Below, piece after piece: positions 1 to 10,837 of a stretch of 64,000 bases of DNA. The first letter of the stretch is position 1. Each line of letters opens with the position of its first letter. A program made the translations under genes and the position numbers. This DNA is from Candidatus Latescibacterota bacterium (GTDB lineage Bacteria > Latescibacterota > UBA2968 > UBA8231): contig JAJEFJ010000103.1 of the NCBI GenBank assembly GCA_022820485.1, positions 227,193 to 291,192 on the forward strand, in the 5' to 3' direction. The notes beneath the pieces are model-generated. The model saw only the letters and a program-made list of their open reading frames with translations, did not search any database and was not told the origin of the DNA.

Positions 1-112
1 CTTCGTACTGAGGAAATGGCTCCTCCCAGTCAAGCGCGTATTGGCCTCCTTCTTCTCGGGCAAGAGACGCACCAAGCTCTGTTTCATACAGATATCTTCC
101 CTTTCTCGACAT
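1..112 (-). CDS. 5' part of an unidentified small protein (runs off window)
   Basis: An open frame reads leftward from ATG at 112 to the window edge, giving 37 residues that begin MSRKGRYLYETELG. A good ribosome binding site (AAAGGAG, about 8 nt before the ATG) supports it. The perfect inverted repeat just upstream is the sort of site that autoregulated small genes such as antitoxins carry, but I do not recognise the family. The rest of the gene lies outside the window. Confidence 0.55.
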   Translation of the reverse strand, partial: MSRKGRYLYETELGASLAREEGGQYALDWEEPFPQYE

Positions 113-129
113 CGGCTTTCTCCTTTACA

Positions 130-156
130 TTCTGGGAATAAATTGTATTCCCAGAA
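130..156. promoter_or_regulatory. Perfect 10-bp inverted repeat, candidate operator
   Basis: TTCTGGGAAT at 130-139 and ATTCCCAGAA at 147-156 are exact reverse complements separated by 7 AT-rich bases. The repeat sits 18 bp before the start codon of the leftward small gene, where a repressor would cover its promoter. There is no T-run, so a terminator is unlikely. Operator function is inferred from symmetry and position. Confidence 0.55.
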
Positions 157-206
157 TAACCATGTCAAATACATCCAGCAGGATTAGGGGGCGAGAATAG
201 GCAGCG

Positions 207-233
207 ACCGGCCCTTGCGGGGCCGGTTTTTTT
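207..233 (+). terminator. Rho-independent terminator, rightward
   Basis: ACCGGCCC (207-214), a 5-nt loop and GGGCCGGT (220-227) form a GC-rich 8-bp stem followed by a T-run to 233. The T-run is on the + strand only, so it would stop rightward transcription. No rightward gene is visible in the first 200 bases, so it is orphaned; it may end an untranslated RNA or be a leftover. Confidence 0.6.
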
Positions 234-297
234 ATGCCCTCCCAACGCGGCCGATCCAAGCTCTTAGATCCATGGCCAAGCTGAGGAAGATGGGTAC
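232..297 (-). pseudogene. Relic of an RND-pump gene 3' end with its stop codon
   Basis: Read leftward, 297-232 encodes VPIFLSLAMDLRAWIGR followed by a few residues and TAA. The intact RND permease at 1338-4496 ends with nearly the same residues (VPTFLSLAMDLRAWIGR). Over 49 bases (249-297 against 1372-1420) only 4 differ; three of those are synonymous. The relic therefore derives from coding sequence, either a lost tandem paralogue or a duplicated end of the present gene. Similarity stops abruptly at TACCC. The dioxygenase gene lies between the two copies. Confidence 0.6.
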
Positions 298-309
298 ACT
301 GCGGTCCGA

Positions 310-1200
310 CTATACACACCCCGGGAACTCGCGCCCACGGATCAGGGGCCAGCCGTTGATAGGTTCCGGCCCGACAAGGCAACCGCGCTGTTTAAGGAGT
401 TGGGTCTCTTCCGGTGTACCGATGTAACGCGTGTCCGAAGAGACGTAGTGAATCGACCAGCCTCGCCGCCGGTACGGCGTTGTATTCGGGCCGCTGCAAT
501 GGAGTGCTAGGCTGTGGTGAAAGGTCGCATCACCCGCCTTCAGTGGAACAGCGATCTCTTGGGCGAGCACATCCTCTGTCAGCATGTAGGGGAGATGGTC
601 CCAGTTGACGAGGCCGAAGTGGTGGCTGCCCGGGATGAAACGCACACAACCGTTCTCGACAGTCGCATCGTCGAGCAAGATCTGGCATGTGACCTGGAAG
701 TTGCTCGCGAAGAAGGCCCAAAAAATGGAATCCTGATGGTAGCGATTCGCTTTGGCGTATGGCGGCTTCGCAAAGACTTGGTCGTAGTAGAGCTTGATGT
801 CCGGCCCCATCAGGGATTCGATGATGTCGACGATTTTGGGGCTTCGTACAAACGCATTGAAAACCGAATGGTGGTACGAAGGCAGGTTGAGATGACTTAC
901 CGTATCCAGCGGGTCCTCAACCGGCGTGCGATCTGCTGGGGCGGTTACTTCCCCTTTCGGGTAGACCTGAGTGCCGCGTCGGTCATGTCGGCTTCCGTGC
1001 GGTGTGGGCGGTTCCGCGGCTTGAGCCGTTCCCGGAGTGTGGTGAGAGACGTTGCCTTTCGGGTAGTCGGGGACGCGACCGAGCGCAAGGTCGGCGTAGT
1101 GGTTGCGCAGGGTCTCGAGTTCGTCCGTGGTCAGCAGGTCTTTGACGACGATATAGCCGTCTTGGAAAAATTGGTTTTTCTGTTCTTTGGTCAAAGTCAT
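310..1200 (-). CDS. Phytanoyl-CoA dioxygenase family protein
   Basis: A 296-residue Fe(II)/2-oxoglutarate dioxygenase of the PhyH type, which hydroxylates small substrates in the cytoplasm; the substrate cannot be told from sequence. The iron-binding HxD is visible as YHQDSIFW (His155, Asp157), with the distal His in the segment GDATFHHSLALHCSG (228-234) and an Arg-rich 2-oxoglutarate segment YRRRGW soon after. ATG at 1200 is preceded by GGAGATACTC. Residues 50-83 are a proline- and histidine-rich insert that does not look like the family and is bounded by a repeated YPKG (separate feature). The gene sits between two copies of an RND gene end, suggesting it arrived by rearrangement. Confidence 0.85.
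   Translation of the reverse strand: MTLTKEQKNQFFQDGYIVVKDLLTTDELETLRNHYADLALGRVPDYPKGNVSHHTPGTAQAAEPPTPHGSRHDRRGTQVYPKGEVTAPADRTPVEDPLDTVSHLNLPSYHHSVFNAFVRSPKIVDIIESLMGPDIKLYYDQVFAKPPYAKANRYHQDSIFWAFFASNFQVTCQILLDDATVENGCVRFIPGSHHFGLVNWDHLPYMLTEDVLAQEIAVPLKAGDATFHHSLALHCSGPNTTPYRRRGWSIHYVSSDTRYIGTPEETQLLKQRGCLVGPEPINGWPLIRGREFPGCV
953..1066. repeat. 102-bp in-frame insert bounded by 12-bp direct repeats
   Basis: CCTTTCGGGTAG occurs at 953-964 and 1055-1066, exactly 102 bp apart, inside the dioxygenase coding region. The intervening DNA is a multiple of three and encodes a low-complexity 34-residue stretch between the conserved DYPKG and the rest of the protein. It also contains short complementary arms (GCCGCG near 972 and CGCGGC at 1015). 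This resembles a small palindromic element that inserts into genes without breaking the frame; a slipped duplication is the alternative. Confidence 0.5.
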
Positions 1201-1337
1201 GAGTATCTCCGAATGGAAAGGTGCCGGGTGAGTGCGGCTGCCCCTGCAAACCGGGCATTGGGTCACATTCACACGAAAGGTCCGGAGCTCGCCAGCGGCC
1301 AGTGGTGGCAATACAACTGGTGAACCCCGATCAGACG

Positions 1338-4496
<3,159 letters not shown>

Positions 4497-4503
4497 GGCG
4501 AGA

Positions 4504-5514
4504 CTATGGCTGCCGGCGGAGGATGCGCACGGCTTGGCCGTCCGTCAGCCGCTCATTGCCGCGCACCACCGCGAGATCGCCGGGCGCGAGTTCGCCGGTA
4601 ACGGCTACGTAGCCCTTGTGCGCTAGTCCGGTTTCGACAGGGCGGCTAACGGCCTTGCCGTCGCGGGCGAGGTACACGACCTGGCCTTGCGGGCCAGAGA
4701 CTAGGGCGTCCTTGTGCACCAGAATCGAGGTCTTGGGTTGCGCGATCTGGAAGCGCACGCGCGCGGACATATTGCTGCGCATCCGGCCTTCTGGATTGAG
4801 AGCCCCGACGACGACCGGGAAGGTGTGGGAAGAGGCGTAGCCCTCGGCGAGGATGACGGACACGAGGCCGGCAATAGGGTCGCCGCCGAGGGCATCGACG
4901 AAGATGTCGGCGCGGTCGCCCAAGGTGAGCTGCGACACGTAGCGTTCGGGCACATCGACGTACACGCGGACGGTGTCGATGGAGATTACTTGGGCAATCT
5001 CACCGCCGCGCCCAACCCATTGGCCGACCTCGGTAAAGGTCTGGATGATGTGTCCAGAGAAGGGGGCGCGGACGAAGAGATCTTCTACTTGCGCTTGGAG
5101 GCCGGTTAGCTTGGCTTGAGCACGGGCCAGTTCGTAGGCGTCGTCGCGCAGGTCTTGCTCGGACACCGCGTCGGTGGCGTGCAACTGGCGGCTGCGGTCG
5201 TAGTTAAACTGGCGCAGTTCAAAATCGGCTTGGGCTTCGGCTAGCGAGGCTTGGAGTGGATCGTTGGCTAATTCGAAGAGGGGATCGCCGCCGCGCACGG
5301 TTTGGCCGGCTTCCTTGAAGCGCCTTAGTACTCGCCCTTCGGTCTCGGCGGCGACGCGGCTGGAGCGCATGGGCAGGATGCGCCCGACAAAGGAGAGGTC
5401 TTCGACGAGCGGTTGTTCGAGTACCTCGGCGACGATGACCGGCGTCGGCGGGCGCTCTTGGCCTAGGAGCGCGCCGGGTAGCACGGTCAGGAGCAGGAGA
5501 AAGACAGGGGACAT
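4504..5514 (-). CDS. RND periplasmic adaptor (membrane fusion protein)
   Basis: A 336-residue HlyD/AcrA-type adaptor linking the RND permease to an outer-membrane channel. It starts with a hydrophobic export signal (MSPVFLLLLTVLPGALLGQE), followed by a split lipoyl-like domain (around residues 45-75 and 145-170), an alpha-helical hairpin rich in Ala, Gln and Leu (about 80-135), and beta-barrel segments. Adjacent genes and direction fit co-transcription with the permease. The ATG at 5514 has AGGAAA upstream. The mature protein begins near Gln19; the signal lacks a clear lipobox Cys. Confidence 0.9.
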   Translation of the reverse strand: MSPVFLLLLTVLPGALLGQERPPTPVIVAEVLEQPLVEDLSFVGRILPMRSSRVAAETEGRVLRRFKEAGQTVRGGDPLFELANDPLQASLAEAQADFELRQFNYDRSRQLHATDAVSEQDLRDDAYELARAQAKLTGLQAQVEDLFVRAPFSGHIIQTFTEVGQWVGRGGEIAQVISIDTVRVYVDVPERYVSQLTLGDRADIFVDALGGDPIAGLVSVILAEGYASSHTFPVVVGALNPEGRMRSNMSARVRFQIAQPKTSILVHKDALVSGPQGQVVYLARDGKAVSRPVETGLAHKGYVAVTGELAPGDLAVVRGNERLTDGQAVRILRRQP

Positions 5515-5585
5515 TTAAGATTTCCTCGGAGACGTGAAAAAGCTCCAAGAAGGTAGGGGTTGGATTAAACCGGGACAATAGGGTG

Positions 5586-6380
5586 CTACTTGCGCCGCAG
5601 AACTGCCGTTTCGCGCACAAACCGCGCTTGATATCGCTGACCCCCGCTGGCTCCATACTGGTCGATCAGGCGCTCGATGCGGCGGATCCGCTCGCCGGTA
5701 GGAGGGTGACTGGCGAACAGGTTCTCTAGGTCGGAGCGCCGGCGCGTTTCGAGCTTTTTCAGCTTCTCAAAAAAGCGCAGTAGGCCGCGCGGATCGTACC
5801 CGGCCTCGATGGCGTAGCGGACGCCGAAGGTATCGGCTTCGCGCTCGTCGTCGCGGCTGAAGCGGGCACTGCCGAGTTGGGAAGCGATCTGGCCGAGTTG
5901 GTAGGGATCTTCGCCGAGGGCGAGGCTGGTGAGGAAGTCCATGCCGAAGCGGGCGGCGAGTTGGTTGGCGGAGTGGCGGCCGACGATGTGGCCGATCTCG
6001 TGGGCGAGGACTCCGGCGATCTCGGCTTCGTCTTCGGCGATCAGCAGCAGGCCGCTATAGACGTAGAGATAGCCGCCGAGGACGGCGAAGGCGTTTATTT
6101 GTTTGGGGTCGTCGAGGACCTTGACGCGGTAGCGGATGCCGGGGCGGTCTTCTATGGCCGGGGGAAGCAGGGCCTTGGTGACGCGCTGGATGTAGGATTG
6201 GAGGCGGCGGTCGGGGTGGAGGCGTTGTTGGGCTTCGATTTGGGCGGCGAACTTCGCGCCGAGTTTGATTTCGGTTTTGTCGGAAATCAGGGCATAGCCC
6301 AACTCGCGGCGGACGGTGGCACAGCCGGACGAGAGGGTGCAGGCGGCGATGAGCAGGACGAGAAGGGTGCGTTGAGGCAT
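5586..6380 (-). CDS. M48-family metalloprotease lipoprotein
   Basis: A 264-residue zinc protease expected in the periplasm, anchored by lipid at Cys20 (lipobox LSSGC). The catalytic zinc motif HEIGH is at residues 127-131 in GVLAHEIGHIVGRH, and the third ligand is probably the Glu in DEREADTFG. This matches BepA/YfgC- or LoiP-like envelope quality-control proteases without the TPR tail. I chose ATG at 6380 because the signal peptide and lipobox follow directly; an open frame extends further upstream but encodes no recognisable domain. It is upstream of the efflux adaptor by 71 bp and may share its transcript. Confidence 0.88.
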   Translation of the reverse strand: MPQRTLLVLLIAACTLSSGCATVRRELGYALISDKTEIKLGAKFAAQIEAQQRLHPDRRLQSYIQRVTKALLPPAIEDRPGIRYRVKVLDDPKQINAFAVLGGYLYVYSGLLLIAEDEAEIAGVLAHEIGHIVGRHSANQLAARFGMDFLTSLALGEDPYQLGQIASQLGSARFSRDDEREADTFGVRYAIEAGYDPRGLLRFFEKLKKLETRRRSDLENLFASHPPTGERIRRIERLIDQYGASGGQRYQARFVRETAVLRRK

Positions 6381-6436
6381 GGCCGTTGGCTTCCTTGTGA
6401 TGGGTGACAGATTAAACACCAAACAGCTAGTGCCCG

Positions 6437-7147
6437 TTACTTTTTCTTCCGCGTGCCAAACTCGATCACTTTTTTTTGCGGCGAGAGGTTGATTTCGTCG
6501 AGCACCGTGCCGTCGCGCGCGGTCAGGGCTTGGACGATGACCGCGGCGATGTCTTCCGGCAGGATGTAGTTGTCGGGGTCTGGGCCGGGTCGGAAATCCA
6601 ATTCGTCGAAAAAGGGCGACTGGACCATGCCGGGATTGACCAGCGTGACGCGGATGCCAGCGCGGGCGCACTCGGCGCGCAGGGCTTGGGCGAGGCCGCG
6701 CAGGGCGAATTTGGCCGCGCAGTACAAGCTGCCTTGAGCCGTGCCAGTGAGTGCAGCTTCCGACCCCATGAAGACCAAGTGTCCGCGTCCGGCTTTCTTG
6801 AGAGAGGGGAGGAAAGCGCGGGCGACGAAGACGTGACTGGTGAAATTGAGGTCGATCAGGGCGCGGATTTGGTCGTAGGAGAATTGCTCTAGGGTGCCGA
6901 AGCGACCGGCACCGGCGTTGAGGACTAGGGCGTCGAGGGCCGGGTAGGTGGCGACGAGGTTTTGTAGATGGTCGGGAAGTTGGTCGAGGTCGGCGAGGTC
7001 GATAGAATGCGCCTCGAAGTGGCGATTATCGCAGGGGAACTTGTCGAAGTCGCGGGCAATGCCGATGGCGTGATGACCGTCGGCGAGCAGTCTTTCGCAG
7101 ACGGCGCGGCCAATACCAGAACTGGCACCGGTGACTAAGACGCGCAT
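6437..7147 (-). CDS. Short-chain dehydrogenase/reductase (SDR)
   Basis: A 236-residue classical SDR oxidoreductase. It begins with the NAD(P)-binding Rossmann motif VTGASSGIGRA (TGxxxGxG), has LVLNAGAG (NNAG equivalent) in the middle, and the active-site YxxxK as YCAAKFALRG with a preceding Ser in the MGSEAAL segment. The substrate is unknown. Its ATG at 7147 is one base from the stop codon of the upstream radical SAM gene, so the two are translationally coupled and probably act together. The C-terminal end is Lys-rich (GTRKKK). Confidence 0.9.
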   Translation of the reverse strand: MRVLVTGASSGIGRAVCERLLADGHHAIGIARDFDKFPCDNRHFEAHSIDLADLDQLPDHLQNLVATYPALDALVLNAGAGRFGTLEQFSYDQIRALIDLNFTSHVFVARAFLPSLKKAGRGHLVFMGSEAALTGTAQGSLYCAAKFALRGLAQALRAECARAGIRVTLVNPGMVQSPFFDELDFRPGPDPDNYILPEDIAAVIVQALTARDGTVLDEINLSPQKKVIEFGTRKKK

Positions 7148-7148
7148 A

Positions 7149-8156
7149 TCAGACCTGTAGGGTGGTGGAGGGACAGGGGAAGAAAAGCTCGGTGGGGATG
7201 TACTGGAGCAATTGATCCGCGCAAAAGTCGTGTAGCTTTTGGGCCAAGGCGGGCCGATAGGAGACCATGCCGTCTTTTTCCTCCAAGCCATAGGCGAGGA
7301 GCTTTTCGTCTGGGTAGAGCTTGTGCATGGTTTTGTACATGTCCTGCGGCAGGCGGAATTGGCCCAAGCTGACTGAGTGCAGACCGTCGCGGCCCACCTT
7401 GGAGAACACGAGAGAGAACAGGTCGCGATAGCGCTCTTCGTACGCGCAGTCGTAGAGCAGCGGATCAAAGCGCAGCCCAATGGGCCAGCCGCGTTCTTGC
7501 AGGGCGGCTATGGCCTCCAAACGTCGGGCCACCGGTGGCGCACCGACCTCGAATTGGTCGGCCAGCGCCGGCGGGGTCATGCTGAAGGCGACGACGCAGT
7601 TGGACAGCGGCTCGGTGGAAAGTAGAGTTTTGATACGCACGCTCTTGGTGCGCAGTTCAAAGTACGCCTGCGAGTGGTCGGCAAAGAAGGGGAGGAAGTC
7701 GGTTGTAAAGTGGGTAATGCCCTCTAGCGCGAGGCTGTCGCAGTCGTAGCCGGAGAAGAAATAGGGCACATCAGGTGCGTCCTCAGCGATGTGCGCGGCG
7801 ATGTCCTGCTGGAAGTCCTCGTAGTTGACAAAGAGAACTAGGTGCGCCGAGCGGTACAGGCCTTGGAGGAAGCAGTAGCGGCAGTCGTAGGGGCAGTTGA
7901 GCAGGTGCGAGAAATAGTAATTGCGCTCGCTGCCGATGCCGTAGCCGTCGGGTGCAGGGAGGACGCGTCGTCCTGTCTTGTGGGCGAGGATGAGCGCGGG
8001 GCGGCGCTTTTGCAGACGGAAATTTTGCGCCGTGCGGTTGAAGACCTCGCCGTAGCGGGCGCAGGGGACTAGCTGAGCGCGGGGGAAGCGGTCGATCAGG
8101 GCGCGGGTGCGCGGGTGGTCGAGGATGGACTCTTCGGCGTAGATGAAATCGAACAT
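7149..8156 (-). CDS. Spore photoproduct lyase-like radical SAM protein
   Basis: A 335-residue relative of SplB, a radical SAM enzyme that in Firmicutes repairs the spore photoproduct in DNA. The [4Fe-4S] motif CxxxCxxC is NCPYDCRYC (Cys88, Cys92, Cys95), close to the positions in Bacillus SPL, and Cys139 (SGYDCDSLALEG) lies where the hydrogen-donor cysteine is expected. The length fits. Nothing else here suggests a spore former, so this is one of the SPL-like proteins of Gram-negative lineages, whose substrate may differ. ATG at 8156 is preferred; a TTG three codons earlier is also possible. It is followed by a coupled SDR. Confidence 0.85.
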   Translation of the reverse strand: MFDFIYAEESILDHPRTRALIDRFPRAQLVPCARYGEVFNRTAQNFRLQKRRPALILAHKTGRRVLPAPDGYGIGSERNYYFSHLLNCPYDCRYCFLQGLYRSAHLVLFVNYEDFQQDIAAHIAEDAPDVPYFFSGYDCDSLALEGITHFTTDFLPFFADHSQAYFELRTKSVRIKTLLSTEPLSNCVVAFSMTPPALADQFEVGAPPVARRLEAIAALQERGWPIGLRFDPLLYDCAYEERYRDLFSLVFSKVGRDGLHSVSLGQFRLPQDMYKTMHKLYPDEKLLAYGLEEKDGMVSYRPALAQKLHDFCADQLLQYIPTELFFPCPSTTLQV

Positions 8157-8235
8157 GGGCAGCAAACAGGTGACTAATCTAAACGATTTCCACAGACAAG
8201 TATAAACAAGGGATCCGTCATACGTAAGAATCTAC

Positions 8236-8264
8236 TTGACAATATGTCCTCAAAAAGGGACATT
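8236..8264 (+). promoter_or_regulatory. Promoter with overlapping inverted repeat for the RelE-type TA pair
   Basis: TTGACA at 8236-8241 is a perfect -35 element. About 17 bp further is a weak -10 (GACATT at 8259-8264). ATGTCC (8244-8249) and GGACAT (8258-8263) form an inverted repeat across the spacer and -10, the usual arrangement for autorepression by a toxin-antitoxin complex. Confidence 0.5.
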
Positions 8265-8270
8265 GCGACT

Positions 8271-8558
8271 ATGGAAATCGTCTATACCGAGGTCTTTGAG
8301 AATTGGCTCAAGCGACTCGGCGATCGACGCGCCAAGGTCTCGATTGTTTCCCGAATTGAACGCATCGAAGACGGCAATTTTGGAGACCACAAATCGGTTG
8401 GCGACGGAGTCAGCGAGCTCCGAATCAATGTCGGCAAGGGCTATCGCGCCTACTACGCAATTCGGCGAAACACCGTGGTGATCCTGCTATGCGGTGGCGA
8501 CAAATCGACGCAGCGGCAAGACATCAAACGCGCTCAGCGAATGGCGAGCGAGATATAA
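8271..8558 (+). CDS. RelE/HigB-like toxin (Gp49 family)
   Basis: A 95-residue protein of the ParE/RelE superfamily, HigB-like PF05973 type, expected to be a ribosome-dependent mRNA-cleaving toxin. Visible features are the N-terminal strand MEIVYTEVF, the helix with basic RIERIEDGN, and the conserved ELRINVGKGYRAYYAI strand pair with basic and aromatic residues. ATG at 8271 is chosen because MEIVYTEVFENWL aligns with the family start; an in-frame ATG at 8244 lies inside the operator. The antitoxin starts 10 bp downstream. Toxin-first gene order is normal for this class. Confidence 0.88.
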   Translation: MEIVYTEVFENWLKRLGDRRAKVSIVSRIERIEDGNFGDHKSVGDGVSELRINVGKGYRAYYAIRRNTVVILLCGGDKSTQRQDIKRAQRMASEI

Positions 8559-8567
8559 GGAGGCATC

Positions 8568-8843
8568 ATGAAGCTCAAAAAATTCGACGTAATTGATTTT
8601 CTCGACAACGATGAGGCGTTGATTGAATATCTCAACGTAGCGCTAGAGGAAAACGATCCGAAGTACTTTGCTAAGGCTCTCGGCAACGTCGCCCGGGCCA
8701 AGGGAATGTCCTCCATCGCCGAAGCCAGCGGTCTGGGGCGGCAGGCGTTGTACCGGGCGCTATCCAGCGAGGGAAACCCACGGATCGACACGCTCTTTAG
8801 AGTGCTGGATACACTGAACGTCCGGCTTGCTATCACCCAGTAG
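8568..8843 (+). CDS. HTH antitoxin of the addiction-module antidote family
   Basis: A 91-residue DNA-binding antitoxin paired with the toxin immediately upstream. The N-terminal part (DFLDNDEALIEYLNVALEE) matches the toxin-contacting region of HI1420-type antidotes. The C-terminal half holds a helix-turn-helix (AKGMSSIAEASGLGRQALYR, about residues 44-63). It should neutralise the toxin and repress the shared promoter through the inverted repeat at 8244-8263. A strong ribosome binding site (AAGGAGG) precedes the ATG, consistent with antitoxin being made in excess. Confidence 0.88.
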   Translation: MKLKKFDVIDFLDNDEALIEYLNVALEENDPKYFAKALGNVARAKGMSSIAEASGLGRQALYRALSSEGNPRIDTLFRVLDTLNVRLAITQ

Positions 8844-8992
8844 CTTCCTTGATTTAGATAGATACGGGGAAATACATCGAGCTTCCGCAAGGTGAAACGC
8901 GGAAGTGACCGACGGCATTCCCGCGCTTCACCGCGCCTTTGGGCGTCAACGTCGAGGACTAGCGTCTTACCTATAGAAGGGGAATCGGCAGG

Positions 8993-9886
8993 ATGGGGAT
9001 TGGGATACTGTGTATGCTGGGGGTGTTCGCGTTGTGGACCGTCATTCCGGTGCTGGTGAAACTGCTATTTCCCGTTTTCGATCCGTTCACGATTGCCTTC
9101 CTCCGGTTGCTGCAAGGTGCGGCGGTCGTGTCGGCCGCCTTTTTCGTGCGCGGCCATACCCTGCGGGACATTCAATGGTCTTGGTGGCATGTGATCGGGG
9201 GGTTGGGCATGAGCCTGAACTTCTCGCTCTATGCGTTGGCGCTGAGTTATACCACGGCCAGCGCTGGCTCGTTGGTCGTCCAGGTGCAATACGTCGCGCT
9301 GACGGTGCTGGCCGTCGCCGTGCTGCGCGAGCGGTTGGGTGCCGGGAAAATGGTGGGGATGGCGCTGGTGCTGGCCGGAGTCGCGGTGATCGTGGGGGCG
9401 CGCGAGGATGTGGGCCACCTGTTCGCACCGCGCTATGTACTGGGCAATGTGCTGATGCTGTTGGCTGGGCTGGGCTGGGGGATCTACGCCCTTGCCAACA
9501 AAGCGCTTGCACAGCGGGTGGGGACTGCGGCGATACTGGCCCCAATGATGGCGATGGGTGTAGTGGTCACGGGAGCACTCGCCGCGACTCATTTTCAACT
9601 GCACTCGGAGCCGACGGTGACCGCGTGGATTGTGGTGCTCGTTCTGGGCGTTTTAGCCACCGGCTGCGCGTTTGTTTTGGTCTCGGAGGGCATGAAGCGG
9701 TTGAGTGCTGTACTGGTCGGTACGCTGACCGCTACGGCACCCATCGGGCAGATCGCGCTGGCCCACTGGGTCTTGGGGGAACCAGTGACTTGGAGTCTGA
9801 TTGGCGGTGGGGTTTTGATTTTGGCTGGCGTACTCGGTATGGTGTATGCCGAGCGATTCCAGCACCGACGGCGAGATCGCGGTTAA
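8993..9886 (+). CDS. EamA/DMT-superfamily membrane transporter
   Basis: A 297-residue integral membrane protein with about ten hydrophobic segments arranged as two similar halves of five, typical of the drug/metabolite transporter superfamily (RhaT/YdcZ-like). Features include the first-helix GVFALWTVIPVLVK, the half-repeat joint near residues 140-150, and the second-half motif TATAPIGQIALAHWVLGEP. It probably exports an amino acid or small metabolite; substrate not predictable. It stands alone, with no partner gene in the same direction. AGAAGGGG lies upstream of the ATG at 8993. Confidence 0.85.
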   Translation: MGIGILCMLGVFALWTVIPVLVKLLFPVFDPFTIAFLRLLQGAAVVSAAFFVRGHTLRDIQWSWWHVIGGLGMSLNFSLYALALSYTTASAGSLVVQVQYVALTVLAVAVLRERLGAGKMVGMALVLAGVAVIVGAREDVGHLFAPRYVLGNVLMLLAGLGWGIYALANKALAQRVGTAAILAPMMAMGVVVTGALAATHFQLHSEPTVTAWIVVLVLGVLATGCAFVLVSEGMKRLSAVLVGTLTATAPIGQIALAHWVLGEPVTWSLIGGGVLILAGVLGMVYAERFQHRRRDRG

Positions 9887-9899
9887 TGCTTCTCGAATG

Positions 9900-10688
9900 C
9901 TAGTCCTCAGCTACTAGGTGCGCTCGTTCGGGCCGCAAAAGTTCTCTTAATTTCGCGTCGTATGCTCGCTTGGTCGCCGCCTGATTTTCGGGCAGGCCGA
10001 TGGAGACCCCTGCCGCCGTATAGGTCATAACCAGCGCCTTGCGCGGCTCGTCGTCTATATTGGTCGATCCGCCGTGGACCATCGACGTCGTCAATACGGT
10101 CACCTGTCCCTCTTGTGCCAAAACCGGCTGCGGCGCGGCGTATTCCGGCGGCAGGTCCACCATTTTGATGCCTTGGACTCCCGGCGTCGCATCTTTTAGC
10201 AGCGGATCGGCCGAACGTGCGGCGGCTACTAGGTGGTGGCTGCCGGGCCGGTGCATCATCGGCGCACGCCGTTCATTGACGGCGGTCAACCACAGAAAAA
10301 AGCTGCATACGACCCGCCGGGGTGTCGCGGCCCAGTCCTCCAAGCTGTACTGGATATCGGTGTGCTGGTCGTAGCTGAACTCGCTTCCCGGCTGGGGATA
10401 AGAGGCCAAAATCGCCGTCTGGAAGAAACGGATTGCATCGGCTCGCAGCACTCGTTTGGCGACCCCTTCAAAAAAGGGATGCTGGATCAGGTCTAGTAGG
10501 GCCGGCTCGTAGTAATTGCAGGTCGCCCCGTAGCGAAAACGCGGTGCTTGGCCCGGTTCGGCTGCTTGGAAAGGCAGCAGAGAGTCGATGGCTGATGTTG
10601 CCGCGTCGATTTCTTCGGGCGTCAAAGGCGTGTCGATGGTGACAGCACCCTGCTCCTCAAAGAGCTTTAATTGTTCGGCGCTGATCAT
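9900..10688 (-). CDS. Phytanoyl-CoA dioxygenase family protein
   Basis: A 262-residue Fe(II)/2-oxoglutarate-dependent dioxygenase. Iron ligands are His109-Thr-Asp111 (SYDQHTDIQYS) and the distal His in SMVHGGSTN; the Arg of EPRKALVMT is the likely 2-oxoglutarate ligand. It is only distantly similar to the dioxygenase at 310-1200. ATG at 10688 has a strong AAAGGAGG site. The gene is convergent with the DMT permease (13 bp apart). Substrate unknown; these enzymes are often expanded in uncultured marine bacteria. Confidence 0.88.
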   Translation of the reverse strand: MISAEQLKLFEEQGAVTIDTPLTPEEIDAATSAIDSLLPFQAAEPGQAPRFRYGATCNYYEPALLDLIQHPFFEGVAKRVLRADAIRFFQTAILASYPQPGSEFSYDQHTDIQYSLEDWAATPRRVVCSFFLWLTAVNERRAPMMHRPGSHHLVAAARSADPLLKDATPGVQGIKMVDLPPEYAAPQPVLAQEGQVTVLTTSMVHGGSTNIDDEPRKALVMTYTAAGVSIGLPENQAATKRAYDAKLRELLRPERAHLVAED

Positions 10689-10837
10689 AACTCCCTCCTT
10701 TGCTTTCTAAGGCAGCTATCAAGCTGAATATAAAGGCCCCGCGGCCCGTTGGAGCTAGTGGTCACAGAGGGCTTTTGGACACAAGAGAAGCGGTCGAGTA
10801 GAGGTAGTCGAGGACAGCGCAAGCGAATACGAGGCGA

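Noticed and set aside
8883..8961. Short frame FPRFTAPLGVNVED and stop between the TA pair and the DMT gene
   Set aside because: Only about 17 codons after a stop; might be the tail of a lost gene but there is no other evidence.
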